From an uncultured Sphingomonas sp. (GTDB lineage: Bacteria; Pseudomonadota; Alphaproteobacteria; Sphingomonadales; Sphingomonadaceae), in NCBI GenBank assembly GCA_946886845.1, contig CAMPJH010000034.1, positions 1 through 11,724 of the forward strand: a stretch of 11,724 nt of DNA, given 5' to 3'. Position 1 is the stretch's first letter. Every line of letters starts with the position of its first letter. Made by a program: the position numbers and the translations under genes. Under the pieces are notes generated by a model that was not told the DNA's origin, searched no databases, and saw only the letters and a list, made by a program, of their open reading frames with translations. This document shows, piece by piece, positions 6,393 through 11,724 of this stretch.

Positions 6393-8189
6393 CTAGCGGA
6401 ACGGGTCGCCCGCCGGCCGGCCGCCGACGACCAGTTGCCGCATCGTCACCGGCGCGATCTTCACGTCGCCGCGGTCCAAAGCCTGGCTTTCCTGCTTCAG
6501 CCGAGCCGCTTCTTCGCTACGCGGCATTGCCCCGTCGCTCATGTTGGCAGCGATGTCGCGAACCGACGTTAGATAGACGTTCGTCCATTTTCCATTGCGC
6601 TGCTCGAATACGGCGGGATCGCGCCGGCATTGCACCTTCGGGTCGTCGCGTCGGGCGGCCGGCAGATTGGCGCAGCCGTCGAGAAACACGATGAACGTCC
6701 TGGCGGCGGGCTGGACGAACACCCGGCATGCCCCTCCCCCCGCACAAAACGCCTGTTTCACGCCCGGCCCGCCGAGCAGCATGGCCCGCAGCTCCTGAGG
6801 GACAGGCGCGCCTCGCGGAAAGACGGTGAGGTCGGCGGGCGGCGGCCCGGCCACGATTCTTTCCTCGGACAGGGCCCAGCGGTCCTTCGCGGCAAGCGCC
6901 GTCGCCGCCATCATCCGCTGCTCGGGGTCGCCGCCGCGCTTCACGCGTTCGAGCGTCGCCCGGCCGGACGGACCGAAGTCGAACGCCATTGCCCGCCAGT
7001 CGAACTTGGTCGGGCTGACCTTGCCGCTTTGCAGGCGCGCCATTTGGGAATTGGCCGAAATGGCGCCGAAATCCAGGATTGGCAGGGCAAGCAGCAGCGC
7101 CAGGCCACATAACCCGACCGCCAAAGCGGTTTGCAGCGGCCGAAGCCGTTCGTCGAAATCGAGCCGGCCGCGCCAGATCGAAAACCAGCCGGCCAGCCCA
7201 TAAGCGATAGCGACAGCCACAGCGATCACGCCCCAGATGCGCCCGGGCGTCCGGCCATATTGGTCGATCCGGATGCCGATCGACAGAGCGGCGATCGCCG
7301 CCAGCGGCAACACGACCGCGACAAGCAGCAGCGCGGCCCAGCGCAGCACCGCGCTCGGCGAACGGCTCTCGCGGCTTTCGGCAAAGACGGTGTTGGCCAT
7401 GAGGATCGCGCCGGCGCCCGCCAGCAGCAGCAGCGGCGTCGCCGGAACGCCGCTCTTCCAGAATTTTTCGAGCCCGGTGAACGGTATCGACGCGAGAAAC
7501 AGCACCAGCGCCACGGCAAGCGGCGGCGCCAGCACCGAGAGGACGATCCTCAGCAGCCGCTGGAGCATCGGCAGCAGCCGGTCCCGCTCGCGCAGCAGCC
7601 CGGCCGAGGCGCCGAAGGCAAAGCCCGCCAGGGCCCACGCGAACCAGCCCTTCTCGAGCAGCTTTCGAACCTCTTCGATCCCGATCAGCCCGAACAGGCC
7701 AGCGATCAGCCAGGCCAGCAGGAAGACGACTCCGGTGAAGAACAGGCTCGAAGCGCCGATCACCGCGTCGGCCCAGGCGTGGCCGTGCAGGCGTTCGTAG
7801 GGGAGCGATGCCCGGCCCTCGTCGCGGATCGTCTGGAACAGTGGCGCGGCGATCATGACCGCGAAGATTCCGGATAGATACGGCCATTCGAAGATCGTCG
7901 CCTGGACGTTATACTGGGCGGTGAACCAGCCGACGAGCGCGATCACCAGCCCCCAGGCCACGGCGAAACCGACCGCCCACTGCCAACGAAACCGCTCGAC
8001 GGTCATGACGAACGACAAGGTGGCGATGGCGACGCAGGTCGCCGCCGCCTGCCGCCAAGGCTCCAGCGGCTCGGGGAACGGATGGTCGATAAGGAAATGG
8101 AACGCCACGCCGGCGACGGCGCAGATCGCCGCCATGATCCACGGTCGCTGCGGCCAGGCGTCGGCGGCCTCGTCCAGTCTCTCGCTCAT
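6393..8189 (-). CDS. DUF4153-type polytopic membrane protein with C-terminal extracytoplasmic domain
   Basis: This 598-residue protein has about ten to eleven hydrophobic segments between residues 17 and 372. A soluble C-terminal part of roughly 225 residues follows. The overall layout and segments such as FDERLRPLQTALAVGL (residues 345-360) and ILDFGAISANSQMARL (371-386) match proteins annotated as DUF4153 in sphingomonads. The function of that family is not established. The C-terminal domain has four cysteines (482, 488, 506, 521), which would suit disulfides if it faces the periplasm. The ATG at 8189 has GGGGAG nine bases upstream, a strong site. It is the first gene of the minus-strand series, transcribed away from the divergent regulatory region, with gatC 44 bases downstream. 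Membrane topology is confident, the DUF assignment is from memory of the family, and the biochemical role is unknown. Confidence 0.85.
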   Translation of the reverse strand: MSERLDEAADAWPQRPWIMAAICAVAGVAFHFLIDHPFPEPLEPWRQAAATCVAIATLSFVMTVERFRWQWAVGFAVAWGLVIALVGWFTAQYNVQATIFEWPYLSGIFAVMIAAPLFQTIRDEGRASLPYERLHGHAWADAVIGASSLFFTGVVFLLAWLIAGLFGLIGIEEVRKLLEKGWFAWALAGFAFGASAGLLRERDRLLPMLQRLLRIVLSVLAPPLAVALVLFLASIPFTGLEKFWKSGVPATPLLLLAGAGAILMANTVFAESRESRSPSAVLRWAALLLVAVVLPLAAIAALSIGIRIDQYGRTPGRIWGVIAVAVAIAYGLAGWFSIWRGRLDFDERLRPLQTALAVGLCGLALLLALPILDFGAISANSQMARLQSGKVSPTKFDWRAMAFDFGPSGRATLERVKRGGDPEQRMMAATALAAKDRWALSEERIVAGPPPADLTVFPRGAPVPQELRAMLLGGPGVKQAFCAGGGACRVFVQPAARTFIVFLDGCANLPAARRDDPKVQCRRDPAVFEQRNGKWTNVYLTSVRDIAANMSDGAMPRSEEAARLKQESQALDRGDVKIAPVTMRQLVVGGRPAGDPFR

Positions 8190-8253
8190 GCTGTGTTACT
8201 CCCCGGCGAAGGTCTTGCAGGTGCACGGCGCTGCTTCAAGCGGCAAACCGCGG

Positions 8254-8288
8254 TGAGCGCATGAGCAAGTCGTGAGCATTCGCTGAGC
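8254..8288 (+). repeat. four TGAGC direct repeats, three at 11-base spacing
   Basis: TGAGC occurs at 8254, 8262, 8273 and 8284. The last three are exactly 11 bases apart, close to one helical turn, and the base after the core is A in each. The first is only 8 bases before the second. The array lies 65 bases from the DUF4153 start and 77 bases before the helix-turn-helix start, a position suitable for an operator or activator site serving one or both genes. Binding is inference. Confidence 0.5.
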
Positions 8289-8351
8289 AATGACGCCGGG
8301 GAAGAAAATCCTGTCCTACAGCCCCACTCCTGTGCTTGCCTTGCGGCTGTT

Positions 8352-8356
8352 GGAGG
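8352..8356 (+). promoter_or_regulatory. strong ribosome binding site that fixes a TTG start at 8366
   Basis: GGAGG (continuing as AGAA) sits nine bases before a TTG at 8366. This is the best Shine-Dalgarno match on the plus strand here and favours that TTG over the in-frame TTG at 8336, which lies upstream of the site. Confidence 0.7.
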
Positions 8357-8365
8357 AGAACGCCG

Positions 8366-8746
8366 TTGCTTCGCAGATCCGCCCCCCGCCGTCCGCGCCG
8401 CCTCGGGGAATGGAGCGAGGCCAGGGCTGTCACCTTCATTGTCACCCTTGCCGCGACGCAAAATGTCACCCTCGCCGCCCGGCGCGCCGGCATGAGCCGC
8501 AAGTCGGCCTATGCGCTCAAATCGCGCGATCCCGCCTTTGCGGCGGCCTGGGCCGCGGCGGTGACCGCGGGTTCGCGGGTCCGGATCGAGGGTGACAAGG
8601 TTGGCGAAGTTCGTGAACGCCGGATTTCACGCCCCCTGGGTGACACTCGAATCGCAGACTTCGACGCCGAGCTGCGCGATCATTTCGTCTCCCGGATCGC
8701 CGCGACTCGGGGCGACTCGGTTGCCCGGGCGCTCGTCCTCCCCTAA
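8366..8746 (+). CDS. small helix-turn-helix protein, likely DNA-binding
   Basis: The product is 126 residues with a very arginine-rich N-terminus (residues 3-12). A helix-turn-helix follows: helix near 22-30, second helix around VTLAARRAG (34-42), and recognition helix around SRKSAYALKSR (44-54). The segment RDPAFAAAW (54-62) follows it. This arrangement resembles homeodomain-like modules of small regulators and of phage terminase small subunits; similar stand-alone proteins are common in sphingomonads as uncharacterised. The C-terminal half is charged, with no motif I recognise. The TTG at 8366 is chosen for its GGAGG site. The stop is 12 bases before the DUF3089 hydrolase, so they are probably co-transcribed. 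The coding region contains a repeated heptamer that could be an autoregulatory site. A regulator is more likely than a phage remnant, since no other phage gene is present. Confidence 0.75.
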   Translation: MLRRSAPRRPRRLGEWSEARAVTFIVTLAATQNVTLAARRAGMSRKSAYALKSRDPAFAAAWAAAVTAGSRVRIEGDKVGEVRERRISRPLGDTRIADFDAELRDHFVSRIAATRGDSVARALVLP

Positions 8747-8758
8747 CCGCCGCCGCCA

Positions 8759-9871
8759 ATGTGCGCCCGCCGCTTCCTGATCGCCGTCACAATCCTGACC
8801 CTGCTGGCGGTCGCGGCCGGGTTCGCGATCTATCAGTGGGGCGGTCAGCTGTTGCTTCGCCAAGCCGTGCCCGAGGGGCATTTCGAGGCGGCCGAGGCGG
8901 GCGGCGGGTCGGATTACACAACGTCGGCCTCCTGGATTGCCCGTCCGGACATGGATGCAAGGAGAAACCCCACCGAGTGGCGCCCTGCCGGCTTCCCGCC
9001 GCCGCTGGCGCCCAAACGAGTCTCGGTCTTCTACATTCACCCGACCACCTACCTCGAGCGCGACCGCTGGAACGCGCCGCTCGACGATCGGCAGAGTCGC
9101 GAGCGCGCCGACCTGTTCGTCCGAAGCCAGGCGAGCGCATTCGGCAACGTCGCCGACGTCTGGGCGCCGCGCTACCGCCAGGCGGCCTACGGTGCATTCC
9201 TGTTGAAGAGCGAGGATGCGCAGCAAGCGCTCGGGCTTGCCTATTCGGACCTATCGGCCGCTTTCGACGAATTCCTTCGGCAGGTTCCGGAGGGCGAGCC
9301 GATCATTCTCGCCGGCCATAGCCAGGGCGCACTTCACCTGATGCGGCTGATCGAGCAACGCAAAGGCGCGCTCCACGGGCGCCTAGTCGCCGCTTACGTC
9401 GTAGGCTGGCCGATCAGCACCACTGCCGACCTGCCGGCGCTCGGCTTTTCCGCCTGCGTTTCACCCGTCCAGACTGGCTGCATCCTGTCCTGGATGAGCT
9501 TCTCCGAGCCCGCCAACCCGAAGCTGATCCTCGCCGAATGGGGCAAGACCAGAGGCGTAATCGGCAGGGAACGGCGGCGCGACGACATCCTGTGCGTCAA
9601 TCCGCTTACCGGGACCGAAGGCGCCGAAGCGCCGCCCGCCGCCAATCCCGGGACCTTGGTCCCGTCGGCCGATCTCCGGACCGCGGTTCTCGAGCCTGGC
9701 CGGGTCGGGGCGCACTGCGAGAAGGGCCTGCTGATCCTCGACGGCGATATCCCCGACCTCGGGCGCTACGTTCTTCCGGGCAACAATTATCATGTCTACG
9801 ATTACGCGCTGTTCTGGTCGGCGATTGCCCGTGACGCCGACCGCAGGACGAGGGCATGGCTGGAGCGATGA
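8759..9871 (+). CDS. DUF3089 family alpha/beta hydrolase, membrane-anchored or secreted
   Basis: This 370-residue protein begins with a short basic stretch and a hydrophobic segment (residues 6-25) suited to a signal anchor or uncleaved leader. The nucleophile elbow is GHSQG (186-190, serine S188), preceded by the strand PIILA. A late histidine, H345 in NNYHVYDY, is a candidate catalytic base; the acid is not obvious by eye. Segments YIHPTTYL (92-99) and [16 protein letters not shown] (132-147) fit the DUF3089 lipase/esterase-like family as I remember it. The substrate is unknown. The ATG at 8759 lacks a clear ribosome binding site, so it may rely on reinitiation after the gene ending 12 bases before. 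The 3' end overlaps ruvX. Hydrolase fold is near certain; family name is likely. Confidence 0.88.
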   Translation: MCARRFLIAVTILTLLAVAAGFAIYQWGGQLLLRQAVPEGHFEAAEAGGGSDYTTSASWIARPDMDARRNPTEWRPAGFPPPLAPKRVSVFYIHPTTYLERDRWNAPLDDRQSRERADLFVRSQASAFGNVADVWAPRYRQAAYGAFLLKSEDAQQALGLAYSDLSAAFDEFLRQVPEGEPIILAGHSQGALHLMRLIEQRKGALHGRLVAAYVVGWPISTTADLPALGFSACVSPVQTGCILSWMSFSEPANPKLILAEWGKTRGVIGRERRRDDILCVNPLTGTEGAEAPPAANPGTLVPSADLRTAVLEPGRVGAHCEKGLLILDGDIPDLGRYVLPGNNYHVYDYALFWSAIARDADRRTRAWLER

Positions 9872-10341
9872 TCGGCACGAGCCCATCCGACTTCGCGGCG
9901 GCGCTTCCCAACGGCGGCAAGCTCGCCGGGCTCGACGTCGGCACCAAAACCATCGGCCTCGCCATTTGCGACGCCGGCTGGCATTTCGCCGGGCCGGCCG
10001 AGACCCTCCGCCGGACCAAGTTCACCAACGACCTCGAAGCGCTCCGGGCGTTCGTCGGCCGCGAGCATGTCGTCGGGCTGGTCGTCGGGCTGCCGCTCAG
10101 CATGGACGGCAGCGAATCCCCGCGCACCCAGTCGGTCCGCGCCTTCGCCCGCAACCTTGCTCCGCTGGCCTTGCCCATCCTGCTGTGGGACGAACGCTGG
10201 TCGACCCAGGCGGTCGAGCGGGCGATGATCGACGCCGACGTCAGCCGCGCCCGGCGGGCCGAGAAAGTCGACGCGCTGGCCGCCGCCCACATCCTCCAGG
10301 GCGCGATCGACGCACTAGCCAATCTTACGGCGCCGGAATAA
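9856..10341 (+). CDS. ruvX: RuvX/YqgF family Holliday-junction resolvase-like nuclease
   Basis: This 161-residue protein has the RNase H-like fold of YqgF. Acidic residues sit in the expected places: D27 in [12 protein letters not shown] (25-36), D112 and E113 in WDERWST (111-117), and D139 in [12 protein letters not shown] (136-147). [10 protein letters not shown] (76-85) is the other family landmark. YqgF proteins are implicated in pre-16S rRNA 5' end processing and were proposed as alternative Holliday-junction resolvases. The ATG at 9856 has AGGA seven bases upstream. A second ATG at 9868 overlaps the hydrolase stop as ATGA and gives an N-terminus more like relatives, so the true protein may be four residues shorter. 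pyrB follows after 11 bases, a pairing I recall from other alphaproteobacteria. Confidence 0.93.
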   Translation: MAGAMIGTSPSDFAAALPNGGKLAGLDVGTKTIGLAICDAGWHFAGPAETLRRTKFTNDLEALRAFVGREHVVGLVVGLPLSMDGSESPRTQSVRAFARNLAPLALPILLWDERWSTQAVERAMIDADVSRARRAEKVDALAAAHILQGAIDALANLTAPE

Positions 10342-10352
10342 GCGAGGCCCTC

Positions 10353-11246
10353 GTGGACCTGCTATCAATCGACAACCTCAGCGACGACCAGATCGCGACC
10401 ATCCTCGACGAGGGGGATCGCTGGTTCGAGGAGAATCGTTCGACCGGCCAACGCTCCAGAGATTTTGAAGGCCGAACCGTCTTCAATCTTTTCTACGAGA
10501 ATTCGACCCGGACCTTGATGTCGTTCGCGGCCGCGGCGCACCGGCTGGGCGCGTCGGTGATCACGCTCCCGGTCGAGCAATCGTCGGTGAAGAAGGGCGA
10601 AACCCTCGAGGACACGGCCCGCACCCTCAATGCGCTTCGCCCCGATGTCCTGGTCATCCGCCACGGCGACAACGGCGCTCCAGACGTGGTTGCCGAGATC
10701 ATGGATTGCCCGGTGATCAACGCCGGCGACGGCAGCAACGAGCACCCGACCCAGGCGCTGCTGGATGCGGCGACGATCCGCTCGCATTTCGGGCGAATCG
10801 AAGGGCTCACGGTCGCGATCTGCGGCGATGTTCGCCACAGCCGGGTCGCGCATTCCAATGCGCTGCTTCTTCCAAGACTCGGGGCAACTGTGCGGCTGGC
10901 CGGGCCGCCGATGCTGATGCCCGACGACCTGCTGCCGCCGCTTTCGGTCGACGAAGCGATTGCCGGCGCCGACGCGGTGATGATGCTTCGGGTCCAGCGC
11001 GAGAGGCTGGCCGAGGACCTCGGTGACGCGCCCGGGGAGTATCTCGAGCGCTATGGCCTGACCGCCGAGCGGCTGGCGACGTCGGCGCCGGATGCGGTGG
11101 TGATGCACCCCGGGCCGATGAACCGCGGGGTCGAGATCGACGGCGCGATTGCCGACGATCCGACGCGATCGCTGATCGCCCTTCAGGTCGAATATGGACT
11201 CGCCATTCGCATGGCTTGCCTCAAGCTGGCGGCGGGCCGGCTCTGA
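10353..11246 (+). CDS. pyrB: aspartate carbamoyltransferase catalytic subunit
   Basis: PyrB (297 residues) joins carbamoyl phosphate and L-aspartate to make N-carbamoyl-L-aspartate, the committed step of pyrimidine synthesis, in the cytoplasm. The carbamoyl-phosphate loop STRT (residues 51-54) sits in FYENSTRT. The flexible loop SSVKKGE (77-83) supplies the lysine, HPTQALLD (131-138) follows, and R213 together with HPGPMNRG (252-259) complete the active site. The start is GTG at 10353, five bases after GAGG; a longer open frame to 9792 runs over ruvX in another frame. The length is slightly below the usual 305-320 but no domain is missing. No pyrI regulatory subunit is adjacent. A dihydroorotase gene, which I would expect downstream in many alphaproteobacteria, is absent; a convergent SPOR gene abuts instead. 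Confidence 0.97.
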   Translation: MDLLSIDNLSDDQIATILDEGDRWFEENRSTGQRSRDFEGRTVFNLFYENSTRTLMSFAAAAHRLGASVITLPVEQSSVKKGETLEDTARTLNALRPDVLVIRHGDNGAPDVVAEIMDCPVINAGDGSNEHPTQALLDAATIRSHFGRIEGLTVAICGDVRHSRVAHSNALLLPRLGATVRLAGPPMLMPDDLLPPLSVDEAIAGADAVMMLRVQRERLAEDLGDAPGEYLERYGLTAERLATSAPDAVVMHPGPMNRGVEIDGAIADDPTRSLIALQVEYGLAIRMACLKLAAGRL

Positions 11247-11249
11247 TCA
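11244..11249. other. abutting convergent stop codons (TGATCA)
   Basis: The pyrB stop TGA on the plus strand is followed directly by TCA, the reverse complement of the stop of the minus-strand SPOR gene. Together they form the palindrome TGATCA. No base separates the two coding regions, so any transcription terminator for either gene must lie inside the opposing coding sequence. Confidence 0.9.
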
Positions 11250-11724
11250 GCGCGAAGCGAACTGGACCGGCGCGTCGCCGGCGACGGTGCGGACGAAGCA
11301 GCTGCCGCCGCGTCCCTGCAGCTTCTCGCAGCGGTCGACCGCTTCGGAGCGGCTAGCGAAGCCCTTGATCGACAGCCGCCAGACGGTGCCGTTGGGGCCG
11401 CTGAACTTGGCCCGCATCGGCGTGTAGTCGCGAAGCGCCGGATAGCGTTTGGCGATCTGGTTCCAGGCGACGGTCACTCGATCGGGCGAGCGGTAGGCGC
11501 CGAGCTGGACGACGGAATTGGAGCGGCCGCTGGAGCGGCGGGCTTTGGCTGCGGCGCGGCGGACCGTGTCGGTGATGCCGACATAGTCGGCGGCCTGGGC
11601 CGGTGCCTCGAACCGGGTCGGAAGCTCGGCGGCGGCCTGGACGACTGGAACCTCGGCAGGCTGAGGTTCGATCAGTGCCTGAACCGCCTCGACGACGACC
11701 GGGGCCGGAGCGGCCTCGACGACG
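11247..11724 (-). CDS. SPOR domain protein, partial (N-terminus beyond the right edge)
   Basis: Reading the minus strand in the frame of the stop at 11247, the frame stays open to the window end and gives at least 159 residues. No start is visible that would make the protein complete; an in-frame GTG at 11477 would cut the SPOR domain and is not credible. The visible N-terminal part is rich in Ala, Pro, Val, Glu and Gln, a low-complexity linker. After a basic, serine-rich stretch comes SVVQLGAYRS, the typical first strand of a SPOR domain. WRLSIKGFASRSEAVDRCE and SCFVR mark the second half. SPOR domains bind peptidoglycan stripped of stem peptides, often at the division septum. Its missing upstream part may hold a membrane segment, TPR or Sel1 repeats, or an enzyme domain. 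Confidence 0.85.
   Translation of the reverse strand, partial: VVEAAPAPVVVEAVQALIEPQPAEVPVVQAAAELPTRFEAPAQAADYVGITDTVRRAAAKARRSSGRSNSVVQLGAYRSPDRVTVAWNQIAKRYPALRDYTPMRAKFSGPNGTVWRLSIKGFASRSEAVDRCEKLQGRGGSCFVRTVAGDAPVQFASR

Larger units (their letters stand above)
8190..8365. promoter_or_regulatory. divergent intergenic regulatory region
   Basis: This 176-base region separates the minus-strand DUF4153 gene from the plus-strand helix-turn-helix gene and must hold promoters for at least one of the two transcription units. It contains the phased TGAGC repeats and a short GCGG-CAAA-CCGC inverted repeat (8240-8251). I could not assign a convincing -35/-10 pair in either direction. Short overlapping minus-strand open frames here have no ribosome binding site and low-complexity arginine-rich products, so I do not call a gene. 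Confidence 0.6.

Noticed and set aside
6393..7887. Long alternate minus-strand frame within the DUF4153 gene
   Set aside because: It is arginine/alanine-rich with no membrane or domain pattern, whereas the main frame gives regular membrane segments and a strong ribosome binding site.
8186..8502. Overlapping minus-strand open frames in and beside the divergent region
   Set aside because: The products are low-complexity, no ribosome binding site is present, and they overlap both the promoter region and the helix-turn-helix gene.
8366..8746. Helix-turn-helix gene as evidence of a prophage
   Set aside because: The similarity to terminase small subunits is limited to the DNA-binding module, and no integrase, large terminase, portal or attachment site is visible.
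9792..10352. Upstream extension of pyrB to 9792
   Set aside because: It runs over ruvX in another frame with an arginine/proline-rich product; the GTG at 10353 has a good ribosome binding site and begins the normal PyrB sequence.

Overview
This window is high-GC DNA from what is most likely an alphaproteobacterium of the Sphingomonadales type. That placement is an inference from base composition, GatCAB-dependent aminoacyl-tRNA synthesis, the ruvX-pyrB pairing and the style of the lipoproteins and the DUF4153 protein. It looks like ordinary chromosomal core sequence. I see no insertion sequence, prophage block, CRISPR array, tRNA or rRNA, and no stretch over 300 bases without a gene.

Left part (3-8189), all on the minus strand and tightly packed. 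In transcription order: a polytopic DUF4153 membrane protein; gatC; gatA; a small four-helix membrane protein of unknown role; gatB; then, after a 96-base gap, a predicted lipoprotein, an M48 metalloprotease with an apparent Tat signal and a TPR-like tail, and a second predicted lipoprotein. GatC, GatA and GatB form the amidotransferase that converts misacylated Glu-tRNA(Gln) and/or Asp-tRNA(Asn) to the correct charged tRNA. Three successive junctions, gatC/gatA, gatA/membrane protein (if its third start codon is used) and membrane protein/gatB, fit 4-base stop/start overlaps, so translation is probably coupled. The last three genes look like an envelope module, with the protease and two lipoproteins exported to the periplasm or outer membrane.

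Middle (8190-8365) is a divergent regulatory region. It carries four TGAGC direct repeats, three of them spaced exactly 11 bases.

Right part (8366-11246), plus strand: a small helix-turn-helix protein with a TTG start behind a strong ribosome binding site, a DUF3089 alpha/beta hydrolase, ruvX (YqgF) and pyrB (aspartate carbamoyltransferase). Gaps are 12 bases, an overlap, and 11 bases, so this is probably one transcription unit. A minus-strand SPOR-domain gene, cut by the right edge, converges on pyrB with its stop codon directly abutting the pyrB stop.

I did not find a convincing new biological system. The best leads are the uncharacterised membrane gene embedded in the gat operon, the lipoprotein/M48/lipoprotein cluster, the helically phased TGAGC repeats, and the repeated TGTCACC/GGTGACA heptamer inside the helix-turn-helix gene.
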